DNA of 64,000 bases from Flavobacterium cupriresistens. Its GTDB lineage: Bacteria; Bacteroidota; Bacteroidia; Flavobacteriales; Flavobacteriaceae. The stretch spans positions 4,402,001-4,466,000 of the forward strand of contig NZ_CP087134.1 in assembly GCF_020911925.1 (NCBI RefSeq), given 5' to 3'. Made by a program: the position numbers and the translations under genes. Below the pieces are notes generated by a model. That model was given only the letters and a program-made list of their open reading frames with translations. It did not search any database and was not told the DNA's origin. Numbering within the stretch: position 1 is the stretch's first letter; each line of letters starts with the position of its first letter. This document shows, one piece after another, positions 8,562 to 18,064 of this stretch.

Positions 8562-10079
8562 ATGAAAAAATATATCGCTTTTATTTTCCTGGGAATATTC
8601 GCCTTCGGATGCTCTGATTTAGAAGAACATCCCGTAGGAATCATTCGTCCGGATAACTTTTTTAATAATACAGACGATTTGCAAGCTGCTGTAAATGGAA
8701 GTTTTGCCAACATAGCCCACAACAACTACTGGGGAAGAGAGTTTACCATTGCCCTGATGCTTAGAGATGATATGTCCGATATTGGAGACCGAACCACTCA
8801 GGCAGCAAGGATTGATGTAAACGATTTTAGAATGAACGACACCAATGCACTGGTTGCCAACTTCTGGCCACAATCGTTTATCATCATTGCCGCAGCCAAT
8901 CAGGCGATCGAAGGCGCTAAAAAAACGCCCGGTGATCCTGCAAAAGTAAACGCCATTGTTGCTCAGGCTTATTTCGCACGAGCTTTTACTTACTATCATT
9001 TGGTTCGCATCTTTGGAGATGTTCCGTATATCGATTTTGCCGTAAACGAAGTTTCACAGGTCGATAAATTAAGCCGAACCAAAGAAGCAGTAGTATATGC
9101 CAAAATCATTGAAGATTTGGAATTTGCAAAAAAATGGCTGGACGACAAACCAAAAGTAAAAGCCGTTCCCGGAAAAGGAACTGCAGCAGGTTATTTGGCT
9201 TCGGTGTATTTAACTTTAGGAAATTATCAAAAAGCCTATGATGAAGCCAAATACGTTATTACCAATGAGGCAAAATTTGGTTTAGGGTTGGATGCCGATT
9301 TTCAGGATTTATTTAATGCTACAAAAGCAGCAACACTAAAAGAGCCTTTATTTACAATTGATTTTAACAACTTAACCTCCGGAAATTACGGTCAGGACTA
9401 TACCGCCTTTTTTACAGGTTCCTTAAAAGATGACAGTTACAGTTACGGACAGGGGTTTTCTGTGGCTGTACCTTCTTTAAAAGTTTTTAACGACTGGGAT
9501 CAGAGAGATTACAGAAGAGCGGTAAGTTTTGACACTATCATCAGAAAAAAAACAGGCCCGGGTGGTGCTTTGCAAATTTATCCGTCAAGCGATAACGAAA
9601 AAGCCCCACGCCCTCATATTGCCAAATACTATCGTTTTCCGGGTAAAGCAGGTGCTAACGGAAGAACTTCCCAACACAACTACATCACGATGCGTTATGC
9701 CGAGGTATTGCTAACGGCTGCTGAGGCTTTAAACGAAATTAGTCCGGGAACTTCAGAAGCGGATGGTTATGTAAACCGAGTGCGTGCCAGAGCCAGAAAC
9801 AAAGCAGGCAGACAAGTTTCTTTTCCCGCAAATGTAACACCTGGATTATCTAAAACCGATTTCAGGAAAATGGTGGTTGATGAAAGAAGATTAGAATTGG
9901 CGTTTGAATACATTAGATGGTACGATATTAAAAGACTTAAAAATGGCCCTGAAGTATTTGGTCCAAATGGTTTTGAGCCTCACGCCAATTTTGATTCCAA
10001 CAGAGATTATTTGTTCGCATTGCCGGGAACTGAGTTGGCGATAAATCCAAACTTAGCACCAAATAACCCTGGCTATTAA
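8562..10079 (+). CDS. susD: SusD-like surface glycan-binding lipoprotein
   Basis: SusD-family proteins sit on the cell surface as lids on the SusC barrel and bind glycan. The 505-aa product has a lipoprotein signal peptide with the lipid-carrying Cys at residue 17 (FGCSDLEEH), an acidic stretch after it that fits lipoprotein export to the surface, and TPR-like helices (QAYFARAFTYYHLVRIFGDVP). The usual RagB/SusD C-terminal motif is present (VVDERRLELAFEYIRWYDIKRL). It follows susC by 18 nt and precedes the GH88 gene by 21 nt, so the genes are probably co-transcribed. Confidence 0.94.
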   Translation: MKKYIAFIFLGIFAFGCSDLEEHPVGIIRPDNFFNNTDDLQAAVNGSFANIAHNNYWGREFTIALMLRDDMSDIGDRTTQAARIDVNDFRMNDTNALVANFWPQSFIIIAAANQAIEGAKKTPGDPAKVNAIVAQAYFARAFTYYHLVRIFGDVPYIDFAVNEVSQVDKLSRTKEAVVYAKIIEDLEFAKKWLDDKPKVKAVPGKGTAAGYLASVYLTLGNYQKAYDEAKYVITNEAKFGLGLDADFQDLFNATKAATLKEPLFTIDFNNLTSGNYGQDYTAFFTGSLKDDSYSYGQGFSVAVPSLKVFNDWDQRDYRRAVSFDTIIRKKTGPGGALQIYPSSDNEKAPRPHIAKYYRFPGKAGANGRTSQHNYITMRYAEVLLTAAEALNEISPGTSEADGYVNRVRARARNKAGRQVSFPANVTPGLSKTDFRKMVVDERRLELAFEYIRWYDIKRLKNGPEVFGPNGFEPHANFDSNRDYLFALPGTELAINPNLAPNNPGY

Positions 10080-10100
10080 AACATTATATTAAATTTACTT

Positions 10101-11282
10101 ATGACTAAAGTTAATCACATACTTTTTGTTCTTGGGTTTGCATGGCTGCTTACAGCGTGCAAATCCGGGAATAATTCTCAGACTAATGTAACTGCATCTT
10201 CCGGTAATCTGCTTGAAACCCGTTATAAAATGATGTTGGAATATCCCGTAGATTCGATGGCAATGCCACGCAGCATGACCCCGGAATCCAATCTCATAAA
10301 GAAAGTACCTTCGCGAGATTGGACCAGTGGTTTTTTTGCCGGAAACTTATGGCAATTGTATCGACTAACAGGCAATTCCGAATACAAAAAACAGGCAGAA
10401 AAGTGGACGCCATTCAGCAAAAAAGAAAGTGTAAATCGTGGCTCTCATGATGTTGGATTTAAGGTGTATTGTGCCTTTGGAGAAGGTTTAAAAGTAGTCG
10501 ATAATCCGGAATACAAAAAAACGATTATCAAAGGAGCTGAAACCTTATGTACGCGTTTTAATGAAAATGTAGGTGCGATCCGTTCCTGGGATTTCAATAA
10601 AGACATTTGGGAATATCCGGTAATCATTGATAATATGATGAATTTGGAATTACTTTTTGAGGCTACTAAATTATCCGGTAACAAAAAGTATCAGGATATC
10701 GCCATCAAACATGCCAATACCACACTCAAAAATCAATTTAGAAAAGACAACAGCTGTTACCATGTGGTGGTTTACGACACCATTACGGGAGCTGTAAAAA
10801 AGAAAACGACTTTACAGGGATACAATGACGATTCGGCTTGGGCACGAGGTCAGGCTTGGGCGGTTTACGGATTTACCATGTCGTATCGTTATACAAAAGA
10901 CAAAGCGTACATTGATCAGGCGGAAGCAACCGCAAAGTTTTTTATGACGAATAAAAACCTGCCCGAAGATGGGATTCCGTATTGGGATTTTAACGACCCT
11001 GGTATTCCAAATGCGGCACGTGATGTTTCTGCAGCCACCATTATGGCCTCAGCTTTATACGAACTTTATGGCTACACCAAAAACAAAACGTATCTGGCTT
11101 ATGCCAACAAAGTAATCCAAACTTTAAATTCAGATCAATATATTTTAGACTCTAAAATCAATGCACCGTTTATCTTCGGTCATAGCACAGGAAACTGGCC
11201 CAAACACGACGAAATTGATGAGCCAATCATATATGCCGATTATTACTTTCTGGAAGCAGTATTAAGAAAAAAAGACTTATAA
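10101..11282 (+). CDS. GH88-type unsaturated glucuronyl hydrolase, lipoprotein
   Basis: GH88 enzymes remove the 4,5-unsaturated uronic acid that polysaccharide lyases leave at the non-reducing end, by hydrating the double bond. The 393-aa protein has a lipoprotein signal with Cys20 and an alpha6/alpha6-barrel sequence. The two conserved acids are visible: Asp117 in SHDVGF and Asp177 in IIDNMMNLELL. Their spacing of 60 matches the catalytic pair described for Bacillus unsaturated glucuronyl hydrolase (Asp88/Asp149). GYNDDSAWARGQAWA is also typical of the family. It implies that a lyase product is the substrate, but no lyase is visible in this part of the window. It lies 3 nt before the GH2 gene. 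Confidence 0.88.
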   Translation: MTKVNHILFVLGFAWLLTACKSGNNSQTNVTASSGNLLETRYKMMLEYPVDSMAMPRSMTPESNLIKKVPSRDWTSGFFAGNLWQLYRLTGNSEYKKQAEKWTPFSKKESVNRGSHDVGFKVYCAFGEGLKVVDNPEYKKTIIKGAETLCTRFNENVGAIRSWDFNKDIWEYPVIIDNMMNLELLFEATKLSGNKKYQDIAIKHANTTLKNQFRKDNSCYHVVVYDTITGAVKKKTTLQGYNDDSAWARGQAWAVYGFTMSYRYTKDKAYIDQAEATAKFFMTNKNLPEDGIPYWDFNDPGIPNAARDVSAATIMASALYELYGYTKNKTYLAYANKVIQTLNSDQYILDSKINAPFIFGHSTGNWPKHDEIDEPIIYADYYFLEAVLRKKDL

Positions 11283-11285
11283 CGT

Positions 11286-13715
11286 ATGAGAAAATTATCT
11301 TACTGCTACAAATTTGTTTTTACATTCCTTTTTGTTTTTTATTTTGGTTGTAACAGTCTTTCTGCTCAGACCAATACCGATAGCCGTACCAAAACAAATC
11401 TCAACGACAATTGGCTTTATTTAGAAAACGGTACTGCAAACCTCAAAGAGGCACAAAAAGCAATCAATTGGGCTCCAATAAGTTTACCGCATAGTTGGAA
11501 CAGCGAAGATGCAACCGATTTAATTCCGGGTTACAGACGGGATGCGAGCTGGTATCAAAAAATGCTCAACATCACAAAAATAGATCAAAACCGACGTTAT
11601 TTTTTATATTTCGAAGGCTCCAATGTCACTACCAAAGTTTATGTAAACGGTAAAGAAGCAGGCGGTCATATTGGTGGTTATATTGGTTTTACAATCGATA
11701 TTACAAATTATATCAAAGAAGGAAATAATGACCTTTTTGTGCGTGTAGACAACAGTTATGATATTGAAATTATTCCATCACAAAAAAGTGATTTTTTTAT
11801 CTACGGAGGAATTACACGTGATGTTTGGCTGGTTTCTAAATACAAAAACAACATTGCCAATCTGAAAATTACAACTCCCGAAGTATCGGACAAAAAAGCG
11901 TCTTTAAATGTTAGTGCTTCAATAGAAAATCCGGAAGAACTAAAGGGACTTTCATTAAGTGTTATCCTTAAAAATCCAAAAGGAAAAAAAGTCGCAGTTA
12001 AAACCATTTCCGTTACCGATAAAACAGTAAACATAAGCTTTGAGAATCTTAAAAATCCTGAATTGTGGGATACTCAAAAACCTAATTTATATACGATCAC
12101 CGCTGTGCTGTCAGAAAAAAATACCGTCAGAGACAGCACTAGCGAAAAAGTTGGTTTCAGATGGTTTGAGTTTAAGGATCACGGTGCTTTTTACCTTAAC
12201 GGAAAAAGACTCCTGATTCGTGGCACACACCGACATGAGGAACAAGCCGGAGTTGGCGCTGCCATGAGTAATGCACAACATCGCGCCGACATGGAATCCA
12301 TAAAAAAAATGGGCGCTAATTTTGTTCGTCTGGCCCATTACCCGCAAGATCCCGAAATCTACAAAGCCTGTGATGAACTTGGTCTTTTGGTTTGGGATGA
12401 ATTGCCTTGGTGTCGTGGCGGAATTGGAGATGAACTCTGGAAAACAAATACCAAAAACATGCTGGTCGAAATCATCGAACAGAATTACAACCATCCGAGT
12501 ATTATCATTTGGTCTTTAGGGAACGAAATGAACTGGCTTCCTGACTTTCCGGATGGAGACAATACCGAGAAAACCAATGCTTTTTTAAGTCAGCTGAATG
12601 ATATTGCGCATCAACTTGATCCAAACAGAAAAACCGCAATTCGCAAGTATTATGAAGGCTCACAAATTGTAGACGTCTTCTCCCCTTCTATCTGGTCAGG
12701 CTGGTACTCCGGCAGCTACAAAAGTTATCAAAAGGCAATTGATGTTTACAAAAAAGAATACAAGCATTTTATTCATGCCGAATATGGTGGTGACAGTCAT
12801 GTTGGGCGTCACAGCGAAAATCCGATCACCGGCGAAAACATTATAAAAGCGGAAGGCTGGGAAGAAGCCATCGTGCAAACCAAAGTAGCCAATATTGCTC
12901 AAATTGGCGATTGGAGCGAAAATTATATCGTAGATTTATTCGACTGGCATTTGCATATCTCTGAGAATGATCCAACGTTTGTGGGAAATGTGCAATGGGC
13001 ATTTAAGGACTTTGCAACACCGTTACGCCCCGAAGACGATATCCCATACATGAACCAAAAAGGACTGGTAGACCGAAACGGAATTCCAAAAGATGCCTAT
13101 TATGTCTTCAAAAGCTACTGGAGTGACGAGCCTTTCACGTACATCGAATCACACACTTGGACTGAACGCCAAGGGCCTGAGAATATGCCAAGAGTTTTAA
13201 GTGTTTTTAGCAATTGCGAAAAAGTGACTTTGTTTCACGACGGAAAATCACTGGGTGAAAAACAAAGAAATACCACGGTTTATCAGGCATGTGGTTTAAC
13301 CTGGGACGTTACTTTCAAAAAGGGAGAAAATACGTTAATTGCCATTGGAAAAGACAAAAGCGGAAAAACGGTCTCGGATACTATAAAAGTAAACTATCGA
13401 TTTATTAAAAATGAAGCAGCTGTTTCTTTACAATTGTCTTCGGAAAAGTTAAAAAACGGAAATTATCTGGTAACCGCTATTGCGATAGACCACAACAATT
13501 TACGTTGTTTAGATTATGAAGAGAGTGTCTATTTTCAATGTTTGAAAGGTGGAAACACAATCAAAAATCAAGGAACACCTACCGGAAGTGAATCGATTCG
13601 AATGGCTAATGGAAAAGCTGCAATAGAGGTAGTTCCAAATGGCACCGGAGCTCCGATTGAAATGACCGTTTTAAATCAGAATTTTAAGGGCGAATATTTA
13701 AAAATACAACCATGA
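11286..13715 (+). CDS. GH2 glycoside hydrolase (beta-galactosidase/beta-glucuronidase family), 809 aa
   Basis: This is a secreted or periplasmic exo-acting beta-glycosidase. After a signal peptide (to about residue 27) come the GH2 sugar-binding domain (LPHSWNSEDA, YFEGSNVTTKVYVNGK), an immunoglobulin-like domain and a TIM barrel starting near RGTHRHEE. The acid/base is Glu414 in WSLGNEMNW and the nucleophile Glu499 in HAEYGGD. An extra C-terminal beta domain of about 150 residues follows (DUF4982-like position). GH2 includes beta-galactosidases, glucuronidases and mannosidases, and the exact sugar is not determined. The neighbouring GH88 favours a uronic-acid-containing glycan. Confidence 0.9.
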   Translation: MRKLSYCYKFVFTFLFVFYFGCNSLSAQTNTDSRTKTNLNDNWLYLENGTANLKEAQKAINWAPISLPHSWNSEDATDLIPGYRRDASWYQKMLNITKIDQNRRYFLYFEGSNVTTKVYVNGKEAGGHIGGYIGFTIDITNYIKEGNNDLFVRVDNSYDIEIIPSQKSDFFIYGGITRDVWLVSKYKNNIANLKITTPEVSDKKASLNVSASIENPEELKGLSLSVILKNPKGKKVAVKTISVTDKTVNISFENLKNPELWDTQKPNLYTITAVLSEKNTVRDSTSEKVGFRWFEFKDHGAFYLNGKRLLIRGTHRHEEQAGVGAAMSNAQHRADMESIKKMGANFVRLAHYPQDPEIYKACDELGLLVWDELPWCRGGIGDELWKTNTKNMLVEIIEQNYNHPSIIIWSLGNEMNWLPDFPDGDNTEKTNAFLSQLNDIAHQLDPNRKTAIRKYYEGSQIVDVFSPSIWSGWYSGSYKSYQKAIDVYKKEYKHFIHAEYGGDSHVGRHSENPITGENIIKAEGWEEAIVQTKVANIAQIGDWSENYIVDLFDWHLHISENDPTFVGNVQWAFKDFATPLRPEDDIPYMNQKGLVDRNGIPKDAYYVFKSYWSDEPFTYIESHTWTERQGPENMPRVLSVFSNCEKVTLFHDGKSLGEKQRNTTVYQACGLTWDVTFKKGENTLIAIGKDKSGKTVSDTIKVNYRFIKNEAAVSLQLSSEKLKNGNYLVTAIAIDHNNLRCLDYEESVYFQCLKGGNTIKNQGTPTGSESIRMANGKAAIEVVPNGTGAPIEMTVLNQNFKGEYLKIQP

Positions 13716-14022
13716 TAAAAGTGGAAGTGAATAATTTTAACCGCAAAGTGCGATAAGAAAAAGGGCTAAGGCCACTAAGGTTAAACTTGTGGCCAACTTT
13801 TACTTTGCAAAACTTAATGCTCTTTGCCGTTATTTTAAAGCCTGAACTTAATTAATATTTAAATTATAAATCATTGTTTATCAGCATTTAAAATACTTTT
13901 TTTTATCTCCTACCAGGTCAGAAAAAGACCTTGCAGGAAAACCGTACTATTTAAAAATTAGCAACTTAATACCATAACTCCGGTTTAAAGCATTTTAACA
14001 AACCCATCTAATGATACTAAAA
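13716..14022. other. Intergenic region with a dispersed CCGCAAAG-type repeat
   Basis: About 300 bp separate the two GH2 genes. Positions 13738-13831 form a bracketed element: AACCGCAAAG at the left and its near-inverse CTTTGCCGTT at the right, with an inner GGCCAC/GTGGCC hairpin at 13770-13793. A further imperfect hairpin lies at 13909-13937 without a T run. I see no gene here. A promoter for the second GH2 may lie in the last 100 bp. Confidence 0.6.
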
Positions 14023-15831
14023 ATGAAAAAATTACTAACCCTATTATTTCTTACCTCTTCTGTTTTTGGGTTCGCACAGAATTTAATCTCCAACGTCTCC
14101 AACAGAAATACCACTTCGTTAAACGGGGTTTGGAATTACATTGTTGATCCTTACGAAACGGGTTACTATAGTTTTCACCATGATGTTTATGACAAACAGG
14201 CCAAACCTTCAAATGCGGCTTATTTTAATAATTATCATGCCGTAAACAAACAGGAATTAGTAGAATATAATTTTGATACTTCTCCCAAAATAAACATCCC
14301 GGGAGATTGGAATTCGCAGGTTCCGGAACTAAAATATTACGAAGGAAATGTATGGTTCAAAAAATCTTTTGATTACGATTTAAAAGAAAAAAAACGTCTC
14401 TTTGTCTACATTGGCGCCATTAACTACAAAGCAGATGTCTATTTAAACGGTAAAAAATTAGGCACACATGAAGGAGGTTTTACACCCTTTAATTATGAAG
14501 TTACCTCAATTGTAAAACCAAAGGACAATTATTTAGTAATTAAAGTAGACAACACCCGACACAAAGAAGATGTTCCGACACTAAATACAGATTGGTGGAA
14601 TTACGGCGGAATTACGCGCGATGTTACCTTAATCGAAGAATCAGCATCTTTTGTAGAAGATTATACGATTCAATTGGACAAAAAGAATCAAAACAAAATT
14701 TCCGGTTTTGTCAAAATCAATAACTTAAATCCGGAACAGAATGCGGTCACCATCACCATTCCGGAATTGAAAATTAAATACAAAGCTAAAGTAAGTCCGG
14801 ATGGCATTTTGAAATTTGAAATTCCGGTCAAAAACGTTTCTTACTGGTCTCCCGAAAATCCAAAATTATATCAGTTGGGCATTGATTTTAACGGTGAAAA
14901 ACTAGAGGATACCATTGGCTTTAGAACGATCGAAACACAAGGCGACAAAATTCTGTTAAACGGAAAACAGCTCTTCTTGCGAGGGATCTCCATTCATGAA
15001 GAAAATGCCAAAGGCGGACGTGCCAATTCTGAAGAAGATGCCTTGCGTTTGCTTAACTGGGCTAAGGAATTAGGTTGCAATTATGTACGTCTTGCACATT
15101 ATCCGCATAACGAAAACATCATCAGAATGGCCGATAAACTGGGTTTGATGGTTTGGGAAGAAATCCCCGTGTACTGGACCGTAGAATTCACCAGAAAAGA
15201 AACCTACAACAATGCACAAGAACAACTAACAGCTGCCATTACTAGAGATAAAAACAGAGCTTGTATTATCATTTGGTCTATGGCTAATGAAACACCAATT
15301 TCTGATGCCAGAAATACCTTTATCCAAAATCTGGTTGCACATACCAAATCATTAGACAACACGAGATTAATCAGTGCGGCCCTATTAACACAAACAAATG
15401 ACGGATTTGGAACTATAAATGATGCCATTGGCGAATCCCTGGATATCATTTCCTTTAACCAATATTTAGGCTGGTATGGTGGCAATCTGGAAGATGCGGA
15501 AAAAGTGCTTTGGAAAACCAAATACAACAAACCCGTTATTGTCTCTGAGTTCGGAGGAGATGCAAAAGCTGGCTTGCATGGCGACAAAAAAGAACGCTGG
15601 ACCGAAGAATATCAAGAATACTTGTACATTCAGAATCTTAAAATGATCGAAAAAATACCTCATCTGAGCGGATTAAGTCCTTGGATTTTAGTTGATTTCA
15701 GATCTCCAAGAAGGCTGTTACCGGGAATTCAGGACGAATACAACCGAAAAGGCCTGATCTCAAACGAGGGTCAGAAGAAGAAAGCTTTTTACATTATGCG
15801 CGATTGGTACGAAAAGAAGAAAAAGGAATAA
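14023..15831 (+). CDS. GH2 glycoside hydrolase (beta-glucuronidase-like), 602 aa
   Basis: This is a compact GH2 enzyme with the three-domain layout of beta-glucuronidase: sugar-binding domain (SLNGVWNYIVDPYE, NVWFKKSFDY, VYLNGKKLG), Ig-like domain, and TIM barrel (LRGISIHEENAKGGR). The acid/base is Glu423 in WSMANETP and the nucleophile Glu509 in VSEFGGDAKAG, numbered from the ATG at 14023. An in-frame ATG at 14011 would add four residues; the later one gives a clean signal peptide MKKLLTLLFLTSSVFGFAQ. Length near 600 aa and the HEENAKGG motif favour glucuronidase or a related activity over classical beta-galactosidase. Together with GH88 and the other GH2 it should trim oligosaccharides imported by SusC. 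Confidence 0.87.
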   Translation: MKKLLTLLFLTSSVFGFAQNLISNVSNRNTTSLNGVWNYIVDPYETGYYSFHHDVYDKQAKPSNAAYFNNYHAVNKQELVEYNFDTSPKINIPGDWNSQVPELKYYEGNVWFKKSFDYDLKEKKRLFVYIGAINYKADVYLNGKKLGTHEGGFTPFNYEVTSIVKPKDNYLVIKVDNTRHKEDVPTLNTDWWNYGGITRDVTLIEESASFVEDYTIQLDKKNQNKISGFVKINNLNPEQNAVTITIPELKIKYKAKVSPDGILKFEIPVKNVSYWSPENPKLYQLGIDFNGEKLEDTIGFRTIETQGDKILLNGKQLFLRGISIHEENAKGGRANSEEDALRLLNWAKELGCNYVRLAHYPHNENIIRMADKLGLMVWEEIPVYWTVEFTRKETYNNAQEQLTAAITRDKNRACIIIWSMANETPISDARNTFIQNLVAHTKSLDNTRLISAALLTQTNDGFGTINDAIGESLDIISFNQYLGWYGGNLEDAEKVLWKTKYNKPVIVSEFGGDAKAGLHGDKKERWTEEYQEYLYIQNLKMIEKIPHLSGLSPWILVDFRSPRRLLPGIQDEYNRKGLISNEGQKKKAFYIMRDWYEKKKKE

Positions 15832-15860
15832 GATTTTAGTTTTTCTATACATAATTCTCT

Positions 15861-15868
15861 TATTTTTG
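15861..15868 (+). promoter_or_regulatory. -7 box before the DUF2911 gene
   Basis: TATTTTTG fits TAnnTTTG and sits 28 nt before the ATG at 15896. No clear TTG is found at -33. Confidence 0.4.
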
Positions 15869-15895
15869 TATAAACTACATTAAAAATACTACATT

Positions 15896-16456
15896 ATGAA
15901 AAACTTTAGTTTACTTACCCTTCTCTTATTATTTGTCTTTTCTGTTAACGCTCAAGAGGTTAAATTCCCTGCTTTGGATGCCAGTCCGGCAGATATTGCT
16001 TATTTCCCGAATAAAGCGGTAAAGTTTAAAAAAACCGACACTACACTTCCGTCGATAAAAGTGATTTATTCAAGACCATCAGCTAAAGGTCGCTCCATTT
16101 TTGGTGAATTAATTCCTTTTGGTGAAGTATGGCGTGTAGGGGCAAATGAAAATACAGAGATTAAATTTTACAAGCCGGCTACAATCAATGGTATTGCAGT
16201 TCCTGCAGGTACTTACAGTCTTTTTGCCATTCCTGAAAAAGACAAATGGACCGTTATCATCAACAAAGAAATTGACTTATGGGGTGGATATGCTTACGAT
16301 CAAAGCAAAGACCTGGTAAGAATTGTGGTTCCGGTTAAAGCCATAACAACTCCGGTAGAGGCGTTATCGATTGCTTTTACAACTCAGGGTGCAGTTACCA
16401 ATTTGGTTATTGGCTGGGATAAAACAACGGTTGAAGTTCCGATTACGCTTAAGTAA
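15896..16456 (+). CDS. DUF2911 family secreted protein
   Basis: The 186-aa protein has a signal peptide (MKNFSLLTLLLLFVFSVNAQ) and the DUF2911 features: IKVIYSRPSAKGRSIFGELIPFGEVWRVGANENTEI followed in the same domain by AGTYSLFAIPEKDKWTVIIN, seen here as spaced motifs SRPSAKGR, WRVGANE and GTYSLF. The family is common in Bacteroidota, and its molecular role is not established. The gene stands alone with its own -7 box and its own terminator. Confidence 0.88.
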   Translation: MKNFSLLTLLLLFVFSVNAQEVKFPALDASPADIAYFPNKAVKFKKTDTTLPSIKVIYSRPSAKGRSIFGELIPFGEVWRVGANENTEIKFYKPATINGIAVPAGTYSLFAIPEKDKWTVIINKEIDLWGGYAYDQSKDLVRIVVPVKAITTPVEALSIAFTTQGAVTNLVIGWDKTTVEVPITLK

Positions 16457-16477
16457 GTTGAACTAAACTTCTAAAAT

Positions 16478-16520
16478 AAAAAAGAGACACTAAATTTATT
16501 AATTAAGTGTCTCTTTTTTT
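16478..16520 (+). terminator. Rho-independent terminator after the DUF2911 gene
   Basis: AAAAGAGACACT pairs with AGTGTCTCTTTT around an AT-rich loop and ends in a run of T. It lies 22 nt after the stop codon at 16456. Confidence 0.85.
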
Positions 16521-16568
16521 TATAACTTTCGTTAATTAACTAACAAGCAATATTTTAAAACCAAAATA

Positions 16569-17963
16569 ATGAAAAAATACTATTTGCAGCTGTTATTATT
16601 ATTGACGATTTATTCCGGTTATTCACAACAAAAATTCAAAATTACATACGAACAATTAAAAGAATATGAAGGTATTTATGAATATGTAAATAAAGGAACT
16701 CTTAAAATAGCGGCTTCACCTAAAGACACCGTTTTATATGCCATTATTAACGAAAGCAAATACAAATTAAAAGCAATTGATAAAGATGTTTTTCAAAACA
16801 TGTCCAACGAAAAAGTGACTTTTTTGAGAAAAGAAGGAGCTGTCACCGGTTATGCTTCAGAAGGAACTACTTTTAATTTAATTACAAAAAAGGTCATTTT
16901 CCCCAAAGAAATGTGGTACGCAAGACCAAATGCAAAAGACTTTAAATACGTCTATGTACAGCCCAAACAAGATACAGACGGACTACCGACAGGAAATCTT
17001 GATTATACCGGATTAGACAAGTCTTTATTGAATGAAATGATGCAAAAAATTGTAGACGGTAGCTTTCCAAACGTCCACAGTGTTTTGATTATAAAAGATG
17101 GAAAATTGGTATTTGAAGAGTATTTTTATGAATACAATAAAGCCAAACTACACGAGTTAAGATCTGCCACCAAAAGTTTTGTTTCTGCCCTCACCGGAAT
17201 CGCCATTGACAAAGGGTATATAGAAAACAAAGAGGTCACTGTACTTTCCTATTTTCCCGAATATACTTTTAAAAATCTTACCGAAGACAAAAGACTGATT
17301 TCAATTAAAAATCTTTTGACCAATCAAAGTGGTTTAGATTGTGATGTAAGTAATGCTAAATCAGAAGGAAATGAAACGGTAATGAATTCTTCTCCCGACT
17401 GGATACAATATACCTTAGACTTACCAATGGTAGACGTGCCGGGAGGAAAAGGAATGTATTGTTCCGGAAATCCAATAACACTAGGTAGAATTATCGAAAA
17501 AGCGACCAAAATGACGTTGCCGGATTTCGCCAAACAAACCCTTTTTAAAGATATAGGGATTAAAAATTTTACCTGGAATTTTAAACCAGACGCCTCAAGT
17601 GCTGAAACCTTTTGCCAACTCTATTTAAACTCAAGAGATATGGGAAAACTAGGTTTACTTTACCTTAATCGAGGTATTTGGAATGGTAAACAGGTTATTT
17701 CTACTGCTTGGGTAAAAGAGTCCTTAACCAAACAATCTGTTGTTCAAGGCGTAAATTATGGTTATTTATGGTGGCTAAAATATATAGATGTAAACGGCGT
17801 ACGCTACAATGGGAAAGCAGCACAAGGAAACGGCGGTCAAAAAATTTACATTTGGGAAGAGCAAAATATGGTGACCATTATTACCGGAGGCAATTACAAT
17901 TCACAATCCCCAAGCGACGAAATCATCCAAAAATATATACTACCTTCTTTCAATAAAAAATAA
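16569..17963 (+). CDS. Serine hydrolase of the class C beta-lactamase / penicillin-binding family
   Basis: The protein (464 aa) has a signal peptide ending near YSGYSQ, an N-terminal domain of about 130 residues, and a serine-hydrolase domain from about 165. The SxxK motif is visible as Ser199-Ala-Thr-Lys202 in RSATKSFVSAL, and a YCSGN segment stands where the family's Tyr-x-Asn lies. The third motif is GNGGQKIYIW. Such proteins in Bacteroidota are usually esterases or peptidases of unknown substrate rather than true beta-lactamases. The gene appears to be a single transcription unit. Confidence 0.85.
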   Translation: MKKYYLQLLLLLTIYSGYSQQKFKITYEQLKEYEGIYEYVNKGTLKIAASPKDTVLYAIINESKYKLKAIDKDVFQNMSNEKVTFLRKEGAVTGYASEGTTFNLITKKVIFPKEMWYARPNAKDFKYVYVQPKQDTDGLPTGNLDYTGLDKSLLNEMMQKIVDGSFPNVHSVLIIKDGKLVFEEYFYEYNKAKLHELRSATKSFVSALTGIAIDKGYIENKEVTVLSYFPEYTFKNLTEDKRLISIKNLLTNQSGLDCDVSNAKSEGNETVMNSSPDWIQYTLDLPMVDVPGGKGMYCSGNPITLGRIIEKATKMTLPDFAKQTLFKDIGIKNFTWNFKPDASSAETFCQLYLNSRDMGKLGLLYLNRGIWNGKQVISTAWVKESLTKQSVVQGVNYGYLWWLKYIDVNGVRYNGKAAQGNGGQKIYIWEEQNMVTIITGGNYNSQSPSDEIIQKYILPSFNKK

Positions 17964-17995
17964 AATTAAGAATCAATTATTTTTATTGGTTACAA

Positions 17996-18022
17996 TTGGT
18001 ACAATTAAGTTTTGTACTTTTA
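17996..18022 (+). promoter_or_regulatory. Probable promoter of the YegP-like gene
   Basis: TTG at 17996-17998, a 16-nt spacer, then TACTTTTA (one base from TAnnTTTG) at 18015-18022. Confidence 0.4.
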
Positions 18023-18064
18023 TGAATAGCATACTATTAAATGCCTAACTTAAACAAAAATTAT

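Noticed and set aside
13909..13937. Hairpin CCTACCAGGTC/GACCTTGCAGG before the second GH2 gene
   Set aside because: Only a partial stem with mismatches and no T run on either strand, so it is not called a terminator or operator.
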